DNA from: SFLA01 sp045595785
GTDB lineage: Bacteria; Bacillota; Clostridia; Oscillospirales; CAG-382
Assembly: GCA_045595785.1 (NCBI GenBank)
Contig: JAZOBE010000014.1
Coordinates: 96,279-160,278 of the forward strand
Direction of reading: 5' to 3'
DNA: 64,000 nt
Under the pieces are notes generated by a model. That model ran no database searches, was not told the DNA's origin, and saw only the letters and a program-made list of their open reading frames with translations. Made by a program: the position numbers and the translations under genes. Positions 34,137 through 42,360 of the stretch are shown in pieces (positions within the stretch are counted from its first letter, which is position 1; the number at the start of each line of letters is the position of its first letter).

Positions 34137-34391
34137 TCACTCCTTTTTATAAATTTTACCGTATTCACGGGTAATGCTGTCAAGTATATCGTCACGGTCC
34201 TTAACGCTTTTGCATATTATTATTCTGCTTCCGCGAAGCGACCTGTCATACAGCTTTTCTCTGGCAGTCTGCACCGTGTCGTCCTCATAGGGAATATATA
34301 TCTCCGTAACGTCGGTGCTGTGCTTTTCCATAAGCAAAGCTATTCCCATACACACGCCGATGCACAGTAAAAATGCTATAAATATTTCCAT
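34137..34391 (-). CDS. Small single-pass membrane protein, unknown
   Basis: 84 residues: one hydrophobic segment at residues 3-20, then a charged domain (IYIPYEDDTVQTAREKLYDR, SRIIICKSVKDRDDILD). AAGGAG lies before ATG 34391. It is first in the operon with recD2, 6 bases apart. I recognise no family. Confidence 0.6.
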   Translation of the reverse strand: MEIFIAFLLCIGVCMGIALLMEKHSTDVTEIYIPYEDDTVQTAREKLYDRSLRGSRIIICKSVKDRDDILDSITREYGKIYKKE

Positions 34392-34409
34392 ATAAGGTTC
34401 TCCTTCCCA

Positions 34410-34438
34410 ATTATAAAATAAACCGTGTATCTTTTCAA
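34410..34438 (-). promoter_or_regulatory. Promoter of the small membrane protein-recD2-glycosidase operon
   Basis: On the minus strand TTGAAA (34433-34438), 17 bases, TATAAT (34410-34415). It is back to back with the plus-strand promoter at 34459. Confidence 0.65.
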
Positions 34439-34458
34439 GTGAAAATGCGATATTTTAC

Positions 34459-34487
34459 TTTACTTTTTTGTTTTGAAATGTTACAAT
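34459..34487 (+). promoter_or_regulatory. Promoter of the yqeG-to-FAD oxidoreductase operon
   Basis: TTTACT (34459-34464), 17 bases, TACAAT (34482-34487) with an extended -10 TGT. GAGGAT precedes ATG 34515. Confidence 0.5.
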
Positions 34488-34514
34488 AAACTGAATAATA
34501 GTGTGAGGATAATA

Positions 34515-35021
34515 ATGAGCAAAATTTCTTTGGTTCCGGACAGAATGTTCGAAAATATATATCAGATAACGCCTGACCTTCTCAAAAGTGAGAACGTAAA
34601 CACCGTTATCTTTGATGTTGATAATACCATTGCACCCTACAGCGTGGCGTATCCCACTGCGAAGATGGCAGAGTATCTGTTTTCGTTAAGAGACAACGGC
34701 ATAAACGTGGCGTTTGCATCCAACAACAACGGCGTGCGGATAGAGGAATTCAACCGTACTCTCGGCTTCTTTTCGGTAAGTAAAGCAAAAAAGCCTTCAC
34801 GCCGTGCAGTCCGCAAAATCATGCGTGAGTTTGGTACAAGCACCCAAAACACTCTCGTCATCGGTGACCAGATATTTACCGATTGTCTTTGCGCACACCG
34901 CTCGGGAGTCCGCGCATTTATTGTTGAGCCTATCGACCCCAAGGGAGAGAACTTCTTTATCAAAATGAAGCGTTGGTTTGAGAAGCCCTCCATTTGGTAT
35001 TATAAAAGGAGAAAGATCTGA
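34515..35021 (+). CDS. yqeG: YqeG-type HAD phosphatase
   Basis: 168 residues. HAD motif I is VIFDVDNTIAPY, motif II FASNNN and motif III-IV LVIGDQIFTDCLCAH, with KKPSRRAVRKIM giving the Lys. The family (YqeG/GEP4-like) dephosphorylates phosphatidylglycerophosphate in some members. The protein has no membrane span but a basic C-terminus (WYYKRRK). Upstream in-frame codons have no ribosome site. It overlaps the next gene by one base. Confidence 0.8.
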   Translation: MSKISLVPDRMFENIYQITPDLLKSENVNTVIFDVDNTIAPYSVAYPTAKMAEYLFSLRDNGINVAFASNNNGVRIEEFNRTLGFFSVSKAKKPSRRAVRKIMREFGTSTQNTLVIGDQIFTDCLCAHRSGVRAFIVEPIDPKGENFFIKMKRWFEKPSIWYYKRRKI

Positions 35022-35875
35022 TGAGCGCATTTTTCGGCCCCGGCGGCAATTGTGATGAGTTTTCACGCAGCGGTGCAAAAAGCTCCCTTTACGCACCCAA
35101 ATGGGTAAAGGATTACGGGCTGGACGCTTATGAATACGAAGCGGGCAGAGGTATCCACACTTCTCCCTCCGTGCTTGCGGAAATAGGTGAGAATGCACGC
35201 AACCTTGGCGTGAAAATGTCATTCCATACCCCGTATTTTATTTCGCTTTCTTCCGTTGAGAGGGAAAAACGTGTTAAAAGCGTTGGATATATAATGGAAT
35301 CTGCCGCCGCAAGCACTCTTTTGGGCGCGGATATAATGGTGGTTCATTGCGGCTCCTGCGCGAAAATTTCCCGTGAGACGGCAATGGAATATGCGACCGA
35401 GACATTGCTTATGGCAGACAAGGCATTAAGGGAAGAGGGATTTACCGTAAAGCTGGGTATAGAGACCATGGGCAAGATAAATCAGCTGGGCACTCTTGAC
35501 GAGGTGCTTACCCTTTGTACGCTGTCTGACCGTTTCGCCCCCGTTGTCGATTTCGGCCATCTTAACGCCAGAACCCTCGGCAGCATAAAAGCAGATGATG
35601 ATTACGAGGGTATTTTTAACCAAATCTCATCCCGTCTGGGCAGGGAATATGCAGACAATCTTCACTGCCATTTTTCAAAAATAGAGTATACGGGTATGGG
35701 TGAGAAAAAGCATCTCACCTTTGAGGATACCCTTTACGGTCCTTCGCCTGAAAGTCTGGCACAGGTCATTGCCCGTCTGGGATATTCGCCTACAATAATA
35801 TGCGAATCTGCAGGCACTCAGTCGGCAGACGCAAAGTATCTTAAAAACCAATATGAACAAGCAAAAAATAATTAA
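35021..35875 (+). CDS. Endonuclease IV-like TIM-barrel AP endonuclease
   Basis: 284 residues. The metal ligands of the Nfo family can all be placed: SFHTPYF, VVHCGSC, GIETMGK, VVDFGHLNAR, LHCHFS, KKHLTFED and ICESAG. Such enzymes cut 5' to abasic sites using three zinc ions. Genes for prmA and ligA downstream agree with a DNA-repair function. It differs enough from classical Nfo that I leave the symbol blank. Confidence 0.8.
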   Translation: MSAFFGPGGNCDEFSRSGAKSSLYAPKWVKDYGLDAYEYEAGRGIHTSPSVLAEIGENARNLGVKMSFHTPYFISLSSVEREKRVKSVGYIMESAAASTLLGADIMVVHCGSCAKISRETAMEYATETLLMADKALREEGFTVKLGIETMGKINQLGTLDEVLTLCTLSDRFAPVVDFGHLNARTLGSIKADDDYEGIFNQISSRLGREYADNLHCHFSKIEYTGMGEKKHLTFEDTLYGPSPESLAQVIARLGYSPTIICESAGTQSADAKYLKNQYEQAKNN

Positions 35876-36527
35876 TTTTTTCAAAAGAGTATTTACACTT
35901 GCATCCTTTATGGCGGCATTACTGCTTTTAACGGTATGTATATGCAACCTTACGGTAATTCTTTCGTCGGATAAGAATATCAATATTGAGGATACTCCCA
36001 AGTGTGACGCGATAATTATTCTCGGCGCAAAGGTACGGGACGGTTATCCCTCAGCCATTCTTAAGGATCGACTCGATAAAGGCTGTGAACTGTATTTTGC
36101 CGGCGTGGCAGACAGAATAATTATGTCCGGCGACCACGGAAGAGTGGATTATGACGAAGTGAACGCAATGAAGGATTACGCCGTTTCAAAGGGCGTGCCG
36201 GAGGAGCATATCTTTACCGACCATGCGGGCTTTGATACCTATGATTCGGTGTACCGCGCAAGAGATATATTTCTGTGTGAGAGCGTTGTGCTTGTAACTC
36301 AGGAGTTTCACATAAACCGCGCAGTATTTTTGGCAAAGGCACTGGGGCTTGAGGCGTACGGTGTTACCTGCGATGAGGACGGATACCGTCCTTCCCGATT
36401 TACCACCCACGTCCGCGAGCCTCTCGCCCGCGTAAAAGCGGCGGCAAACGCGGTTTTTAAGCCAAAGCCCACTTATCTGGGCGACAGTATTCCCATATTC
36501 GGAGATGCCTCCGCAAGCTGGGATTAA
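35853..36527 (+). CDS. DUF218 (YdcF/SanA-like) membrane protein
   Basis: 224 residues with one N-terminal membrane span (about residues 13-36). CDAIIILGAKVRDGYPSAIL, IIMSGDHGRVDYDEVNAM, HAGFDTYDSVYRARDIF and VVLVTQEFHINRAVFLA are the DUF218 motifs. Members (SanA, YdcF) face the outside and are linked to envelope integrity and vancomycin tolerance; one branch may bind nucleotides. Overlaps the endonuclease gene by 23 bases. Confidence 0.8.
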   Translation: MNKQKIINFFKRVFTLASFMAALLLLTVCICNLTVILSSDKNINIEDTPKCDAIIILGAKVRDGYPSAILKDRLDKGCELYFAGVADRIIMSGDHGRVDYDEVNAMKDYAVSKGVPEEHIFTDHAGFDTYDSVYRARDIFLCESVVLVTQEFHINRAVFLAKALGLEAYGVTCDEDGYRPSRFTTHVREPLARVKAAANAVFKPKPTYLGDSIPIFGDASASWD

Positions 36528-36547
36528 TTGAAAAGGAAGTTTATACT

Positions 36548-37507
36548 ATGAAGTTTCACAAAATAACCGTTTATGCAAATTCTTTGGGAGTTGAGTTTAT
36601 TCAGGGCGTGCTTATGGGCGCAGAAGCCGAATGCTTTGAGATAGTTGACCCTACCGACCTTCAGGAGCTGCTTGATACCCAGTACGTTCCCTTTGATTAC
36701 GTTGACGATGCACTTCTCGAAACCAAGGATGAGGAAGCAAAGGTGCGCGTTTACCTTGCGGATAACAGTCAGGGCAGAGAAAAGATGCAGATGATTCTTG
36801 ACGGCATTGAGGCACTTAAGGGTGAGACTGAATTCGACCTTGGCTCTCTGAATACTGAGGTAAGCGAAACTGATGACAGCGAGTGGGCAGACAACTGGAA
36901 GGAATTTTTCCATCCTCTGCCTATCGGTGAAAAATTTGTAGTAAAGCCCACCTGGGAGGACTGGGAAGGGGAGGACAGAATTATTCTTGAGATAGACCCC
37001 GAATCCTCCTTCGGAAGCGGTCAGCACGAGACTACCTCTCTTTGTCTTGAGACTCTTGAATATCTGCCTCTTGAAAATATAAGCGTTCTTGATATGGGCT
37101 GCGGAAGCGGTATTCTGGGAATAGGTGCTTTGCTTTTGGGCGCAAAGGACGTTCTGGCGGTGGATATAGATAGAAATGCAGTTGATATCGCCGTTAAGAA
37201 CGCCGCTCTTAATAAGGTCGATAATTTTACCGGACTTTGCGGAAACACTCTTTCCCAGCCGGAAGTATATGAAAAGGTGACTTCAAAAAAATACGGCGTC
37301 ATCCTTGCCAATATCGTGGCAGACGTTATCATCGCCATGGCACCTACCTTTAAGCAGGCGCTTGAGGACGAGGGTACGCTTATCTGCAGCGGGATAATCT
37401 CTCCCCGTAAGGGCGAGGTTATAAACGCTTTATTGGAAAACGGCTTTGCTCTTACTGGCATTAGCGAGAAAAACGATTGGGTTGCGTTAACATGTACCAA
37501 AGCATAG
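36548..37507 (+). CDS. prmA: PrmA: ribosomal protein L11 methyltransferase
   Basis: 319 residues. The N-terminal L11-recognition domain ends near WKEFFHPLPIGEKFVVKPTW, followed by FGSGQHETTSLCLETLE, SAM motif SVLDMGCGSGILGIGALLLG and VILANIVADVI. These are PrmA-specific. Ends 16 bases inside ligA. Confidence 0.93.
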   Translation: MKFHKITVYANSLGVEFIQGVLMGAEAECFEIVDPTDLQELLDTQYVPFDYVDDALLETKDEEAKVRVYLADNSQGREKMQMILDGIEALKGETEFDLGSLNTEVSETDDSEWADNWKEFFHPLPIGEKFVVKPTWEDWEGEDRIILEIDPESSFGSGQHETTSLCLETLEYLPLENISVLDMGCGSGILGIGALLLGAKDVLAVDIDRNAVDIAVKNAALNKVDNFTGLCGNTLSQPEVYEKVTSKKYGVILANIVADVIIAMAPTFKQALEDEGTLICSGIISPRKGEVINALLENGFALTGISEKNDWVALTCTKA

Positions 37508-39489
37508 AAAAAGAAATGCGTGAGCTTGAGAAAGCTCTTGAATATCATTCTAAACGGTATTACGAGGACGATAGCCCCGAAATATCCGATTACGAATACG
37601 ACGCTATGTTCGACCGCCTTAAAAAGCTGGAGGAACAGTATCCTGCTTTTGCGTCTCCCACGTCCATCACTCACAGAGTTGGCGGCGCTGTGGCGGAGCG
37701 GTTTGAGAAGGTGCGTCATACCGTGCCCCTCGGCTCTCTTACCGACGTTTTCTCTCCCGAAGAGGTAGTGGCGTTTTGCGCCAAGGTAAAGGAAACCTAC
37801 CCCGATGCGGATTTTGTTGTAGAAGCAAAGATAGACGGCCTGTCTGTTGCGCTTACCTACGAAAACGGCGTGTTTACGCTTGGCGCAACGCGGGGTGACG
37901 GCGACTACGGTGAGGACGTTACCGCAAACCTTAAAACCGTGCGTAATATTCCCCTTAAATTAAACACACCTGCTCCGCCCGAAACCCTTGTGGTACGCGG
38001 TGAAGTGTATATGCCCAAAAGTGTTTTTGCTTCTCTTAACCGTGTCCGCGAGGAGGAGGGGCAGGCGGTGTTCGCAAATCCCCGCAACGCCGCCGCAGGA
38101 AGCCTGCGCCAGCTTGATAGCCGTGTGTGCGCTTCCAGAAAACTGGATATTTTTGTCTTTAACCTTCAGCAGTCTACAGACGATATTCCCGTAACACACC
38201 GCGGAACGCTGGATATGCTGGAGGATTACGGATTTACCGTTTCCCCCTTCAGACAGGTGTGCACCACCGCAGAGCAGGTGGGCATCGTTATTGAGGAGAT
38301 CGGCGAAAAACGCTCCGCCCTGCCTTATGATATAGACGGCGCGGTGGTTAAGGTAAACTCACTCGAGCTCCGCGAACTTATGGGCGAGACAGCATCCGTA
38401 CCCCGTTGGGCGGTGGCGTACAAATATCCGCCCGAAACGGCACAGACTGTACTGCGTGATATTATTATTCAGGTCGGAAGAACGGGCGTGCTTACACCCA
38501 AAGCGGTTTTTGATACTGTCCGTCTTGCAGGCACCAACGTTACTCAGGCAACCCTTCATAATATAGATTATATTCGGGAAAAGGATATTCGTGTGGGGGA
38601 TACGGTCTTCGTCCGCAAAGCAGGGGATATTATTCCCGAGGTTGTGGGGGTTGACACAAAACTCCGCCCCGAAAACACTGTTCCCTTTGAAATGCCGGAG
38701 GCCTGTCCCGTGTGCGGTGCCAAGACCGAGCGGGAGCAAGGTTTTGCCGCAACCCGTTGCACAAACATTTCCTGCCCTGCGCAGGTGCGGCGCGCGCTGG
38801 AGCATTTTGTTTCCAGAGACGCCATGAATATAGAAACGGTGGGCAAAAGCGTGGCGGCTCTGCTTATAGATTCGGGGTTGGTCAACGATATTTCCGATTT
38901 GTATTCTCTTGATAAAGATGCCGTTGCATCGCTTGACGGACTTGGCGAAAAGAGCGCTTTGAATATACTGGAATCTGTGGAAAAGTCAAAGTCCGCAGGT
39001 CTTGCGAGACTTATTTATGCACTTGGCATCCGCCATATAGGCGAGAAGGCAGGGGCGACTCTTGCGGCAGAATTCGGGGATATGGAATCTCTTATGGCGG
39101 CAGATGTACAAACTCTTTGCGCCGTAAAGGATATCGGTCCCGAATCTGCGGAAGCGCTTGTAAGCTTTTTCGCGTCCGAGCGCAACAGACAAATTATTTC
39201 GCGTCTTAAAGAATACGGCGTGCTTATGACGGATAACAGCGTTAAAAACGGAGATGTTCTCAAGGGAAAGACGGTAGTAGTCACGGGAACGATGGTGACT
39301 ATGAAGCGGTCGGAGATAGAAGACCTTATACGCTCCTACGGCGGAACGGCTTCGGGAAGCGTATCCAAAAAAACAACAATGGTGGTGGCAGGCGCAGAGG
39401 CAGGCAGTAAAAAAGCCAAAGCCGAGCAGCTTGGCATACCTGTTATAACCGAACAAGAATTCTTGAAAATGCTTGAAATAAAGGAGTAA
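37492..39489 (+). CDS. ligA: LigA: NAD-dependent DNA ligase
   Basis: 665 residues, standard length. LigA seals nicks in replication and repair using NAD. Ia domain (YYEDDSPEISDYEYDAMFD), adenylation site EAKIDGLSVALTYENG, four-Cys zinc finger CPVCGAKTE ... CTNISCPAQ, helix-hairpin-helix region (LDGLGEKSALNILESV), and C-terminal BRCT domain from LKGKTVVVTGTM. ATG 37492 is within the end of prmA; an upstream in-frame start at 37477 has no better site. Confidence 0.95.
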   Translation: MYQSIEKEMRELEKALEYHSKRYYEDDSPEISDYEYDAMFDRLKKLEEQYPAFASPTSITHRVGGAVAERFEKVRHTVPLGSLTDVFSPEEVVAFCAKVKETYPDADFVVEAKIDGLSVALTYENGVFTLGATRGDGDYGEDVTANLKTVRNIPLKLNTPAPPETLVVRGEVYMPKSVFASLNRVREEEGQAVFANPRNAAAGSLRQLDSRVCASRKLDIFVFNLQQSTDDIPVTHRGTLDMLEDYGFTVSPFRQVCTTAEQVGIVIEEIGEKRSALPYDIDGAVVKVNSLELRELMGETASVPRWAVAYKYPPETAQTVLRDIIIQVGRTGVLTPKAVFDTVRLAGTNVTQATLHNIDYIREKDIRVGDTVFVRKAGDIIPEVVGVDTKLRPENTVPFEMPEACPVCGAKTEREQGFAATRCTNISCPAQVRRALEHFVSRDAMNIETVGKSVAALLIDSGLVNDISDLYSLDKDAVASLDGLGEKSALNILESVEKSKSAGLARLIYALGIRHIGEKAGATLAAEFGDMESLMAADVQTLCAVKDIGPESAEALVSFFASERNRQIISRLKEYGVLMTDNSVKNGDVLKGKTVVVTGTMVTMKRSEIEDLIRSYGGTASGSVSKKTTMVVAGAEAGSKKAKAEQLGIPVITEQEFLKMLEIKE

Positions 39490-39494
39490 TTTTT

Positions 39495-40877
39495 ATGAAA
39501 ACAGCATATCCCGTTTACATGGAAGCAGACGTTGTCGTATGCGGCGGCGGTACTGCAGGTGCCTTCGCGGCTATCGCAGCGGCAGAGCAGGGTAAAAAGG
39601 TGCTTGTTATTGAGCAGTTCGGCTCTCTCGGCGGAACAGCCACTAACGGTCTTGTTACCCCTGTAATGCACACTCATATCGCTTACAATCCCCAGTGCTC
39701 TTACATCCAGAAGAAGCTGGTGGAAAAACAGCTCAAGTACATCGGCTGTAACGAATCCGGCGATAAGTTCGATCCTCTTGTTCTCCGTATCGCTCTTGAG
39801 GAGCTGTGCGTTGAAGCAGGCGTAAACCTCCTTTACCACACCTATATCGCAGGCGTTGAGACCGAAAACGGCTCCGTTACCGCAGTAAAGATAGTTAACA
39901 AGGCAGGCGAACAGCTTGTTAAGGGTAAGATCTTTATTGACGCTACCGGCGACGGCGACGTAAGCGTTATGGCAGGTGCTGAGTATACCAAGGGCAATCC
40001 CGAAACCGGCATTTGTCAGCCTATGTCTCTCCGCTATATTCTCGGCGGTATTGATATTCCCAAGGCAGGCGAATTCCTGCTTGCGGAAAAAGAACGCACC
40101 GGTCTCGGCGGAGTTGCTTACGACCGTAACAATCCTTACACCTCTCTTTACGGCGGCGGCGTTGCAAGAACTCCTTGGGCGCTTACCGAGTGGTTTGATG
40201 CAGGTATCGCTTCCGGCGACCTTGAGCCTATGGATAAAGCATATTGGCAGGTATTCACCATTCCCGGCAGAAAAGACGGTCTTGCCTTTAACTGCCCCGA
40301 ATTCTTTGAAAACATAGATGCAACCAACCCCGATGACCTTACTATTTCTCAGCTCAAGGGTAAAAAGGCTATCTTCCGCCAGCTTATGTACTATAAGAAG
40401 CATTTCCCCGGCTTTGAAAACGCATACGTTGCAGAGATTGCTTCTATGGTAGGCGTAAGAGAAAGCCGTGAGATCGTTACCGAATACGTAATGGTTGCCC
40501 GCGACCTTTTCGCACAGCGCAAGTTTGACGATATGTTCTGTCAGTCCAACTATCCTATCGACGTACACGGTAAAGCCCACAACTGCTCCTTTGACGGTAT
40601 TGAAAAAGACGAAGCACGCCCCTGGTACGATATTCCTTATCGTTCCATCGTTGTTAAGGGTATAGATAACCTTCTGGTTGCAGGCAGATGTCTGGGCGCT
40701 GAGTTTATCGTTCAGTCCTCTCTCCGCGTTCAGCATTCCGTGCGCTCCGCAGGCGAAGCCGCAGGTATTGCTGCTGCTCTGGCTATCGATGCAGGTGTTC
40801 CCGCTCGTGAGGTAGACGGTAAAAAGGTCCGCGAGATCATGGAATCCCTCGGCGCAGTTTACGCAAATTACAGATAA
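39495..40877 (+). CDS. FAD-dependent oxidoreductase (FAD_oxidored family)
   Basis: 460 residues. N-terminal Rossmann motif ADVVVCGGGTAGAFAAIAAA, then GSLGGTATNGLVTP, FIDATGDGDVSVMAGAEYTK, and near the C-terminus NLLVAGRCLGAEFIVQSSLR then AGEAAGIAAALAIDAG: an FAD enzyme of the PF12831 type. Substrate unknown. Its codon choice (many GCT/GGC/CTC/TTC) resembles the ribosomal protein and pyrophosphatase genes, suggesting high expression. Follows ligA by five bases and ends at a terminator. Confidence 0.75.
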   Translation: MKTAYPVYMEADVVVCGGGTAGAFAAIAAAEQGKKVLVIEQFGSLGGTATNGLVTPVMHTHIAYNPQCSYIQKKLVEKQLKYIGCNESGDKFDPLVLRIALEELCVEAGVNLLYHTYIAGVETENGSVTAVKIVNKAGEQLVKGKIFIDATGDGDVSVMAGAEYTKGNPETGICQPMSLRYILGGIDIPKAGEFLLAEKERTGLGGVAYDRNNPYTSLYGGGVARTPWALTEWFDAGIASGDLEPMDKAYWQVFTIPGRKDGLAFNCPEFFENIDATNPDDLTISQLKGKKAIFRQLMYYKKHFPGFENAYVAEIASMVGVRESREIVTEYVMVARDLFAQRKFDDMFCQSNYPIDVHGKAHNCSFDGIEKDEARPWYDIPYRSIVVKGIDNLLVAGRCLGAEFIVQSSLRVQHSVRSAGEAAGIAAALAIDAGVPAREVDGKKVREIMESLGAVYANYR

Positions 40878-40892
40878 CCAAATACATAAAAC

Positions 40893-40926
40893 AAAAAACG
40901 CCCGTTCTTCGGGCGTTTTTTGTTTG
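40893..40926. terminator. Bidirectional terminator
   Basis: AAAAAACGCCCG (40893-40904), loop TTCTT, CGGGCGTTTTTT (40910-40921). Confidence 0.9.
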
Positions 40927-40938
40927 TGGTCTCCTTAA

Positions 40939-42339
40939 TTAAGAAACTCCGTAAAAATACTGATACTTGTGATAGAATGCACTGTAGCCCTTGTAGGTTA
41001 TGCTTGACCATACCTCGGGACCCCTGATGTATTTGCGCCACACCATTTCGCCATCTTCGTTATATCCGATTTCGGTAACGGAGTCGAACTCACCGTTGTG
41101 CTCGTTTTCTCCGATGGAAACTATTTTTATTACGTTGCCGTTTTCATCGGTAGTATATTCGGTAGTTCCGTAATCGTAGGACAAATGTTCTGTACTGTTC
41201 CAAGTTTCGGTTTTGATATATCCTCTTTCATCATACGTGTACTCATAACGGGATATTTCTGTTTCTCCGACAACTTTTGTTTTAAGTAACACGTTACCAA
41301 AAGAATCGTAGGTGAACTCTTCTACAACAAGTTTTCCGCTTGTATCGGTGGTTTCTGTTTTTACGTTCTGGCCCTTTTCATTGTACGAATAAGTTGTCGT
41401 TTCAACATATCCGCTTCGTGAGGTGCTTGTTTTTTGTTTGGTTTTACCGTTTTCGTCGTGTTCCCATGCTACCACACGCATTTGCTTGCCATTATCGTAA
41501 TAATCCCAACGAATGATTCTGCCGTATTGGTCGTAATAATATTCGTCGTTCTCAATACGCTCGGAACTTGAATAGGAGTTTGTAATGGTCTCCACTTTAT
41601 CAAGTAATCCGTTATTGTTCCAATACAGTTTTAGGGTTTGGCGGTATATACCCAGATTACTTTCGCGTTCGGTTTTTATTTCCGTCAGTCTGTCTTGTTC
41701 GTCGTAATAATATTTTGTGTGTCCGTTGTGGTCGGTGTGCATCAAGCCTTTTTCATCAAAATCATACCGCCACACATCGTTGTCAGTTCCCATGCTGGAT
41801 AAGCGTTGCGTGGGAAGTCCCATTTCGTTTATGGTGTAGATGTATTCTTCTGTATCAACATAACCATACCAGTTATAGAGGTTTGAATATTCGACATGGA
41901 ACTCTTTGAAATTTGCAAGCAACTGTGTCGCGTACATATCGTTGCTTTTTTCTTTAACCAATAAATACGCCTTTTTGTATTCCCTGTTTTCTATAAGCGA
42001 GAGAATCTCTTGGTATCCCTCCGGTACAAGAATGGTATCGGGAGTAACCGGCTTGTTGGTAAATATTTCGGGCAGGCTTTCTTCCGGCTCGCTTGTTTCG
42101 GGTTCGGGTTCGCTTACTTCGGGTTCGCTCGCTTCGGGTTTCGGCTCGCTAACTTCGGGAGCAGGGGAGTTCTCATTTACTTCAGGCTCACTTGCTTCGG
42201 GTTGAGACTCTGTGATTTGAGATTCCTGCGATACGGTGCTCTCGTTTTGAGCCGAGCTTTCGTCATCGGGCTTTTGGCACGCTGTAAATACAAAAATCAA
42301 AGCTAAAGCCAACGTAGTTATAACATAAATCTTTTTCAT
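40939..42339 (-). CDS. Secreted lipoprotein with Tyr-rich YD-like repeats (partner of the M56 peptidase)
   Basis: 466 residues. Lipobox VFTAC, then a long Glu/Pro/Ser stalk made of repeated units such as ASEPEVSEPEPETSEPE, a helical region (REYKKAYLLVKEKSNDMYA), and about 300 residues of repeats: YYDEQDRLTEIKTE, YYYDQYGRIIRWDYY, YSYNEKGQNVKTETT, YTYDERGYIKTETW. It is a clear paralogue of the protein at 11933-13327, sharing the KKAYxLxKxKxxDMY and YDEQxRLTEI segments. ATG 42339 follows GGAGG. The M56 gene ends 21 bases upstream, so the pair is one operon. Function unknown; possibly a surface substrate or sensor. Confidence 0.75.
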   Translation of the reverse strand: MKKIYVITTLALALIFVFTACQKPDDESSAQNESTVSQESQITESQPEASEPEVNENSPAPEVSEPKPEASEPEVSEPEPETSEPEESLPEIFTNKPVTPDTILVPEGYQEILSLIENREYKKAYLLVKEKSNDMYATQLLANFKEFHVEYSNLYNWYGYVDTEEYIYTINEMGLPTQRLSSMGTDNDVWRYDFDEKGLMHTDHNGHTKYYYDEQDRLTEIKTERESNLGIYRQTLKLYWNNNGLLDKVETITNSYSSSERIENDEYYYDQYGRIIRWDYYDNGKQMRVVAWEHDENGKTKQKTSTSRSGYVETTTYSYNEKGQNVKTETTDTSGKLVVEEFTYDSFGNVLLKTKVVGETEISRYEYTYDERGYIKTETWNSTEHLSYDYGTTEYTTDENGNVIKIVSIGENEHNGEFDSVTEIGYNEDGEMVWRKYIRGPEVWSSITYKGYSAFYHKYQYFYGVS

Positions 42340-42360
42340 GGAATTCGCCTCCTTCGCCAA

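Noticed and set aside
39336..40736. A 466-codon minus-strand frame opposite ligA and the FAD oxidoreductase
   Set aside because: It crosses two well-supported plus-strand genes and is a codon-bias shadow.
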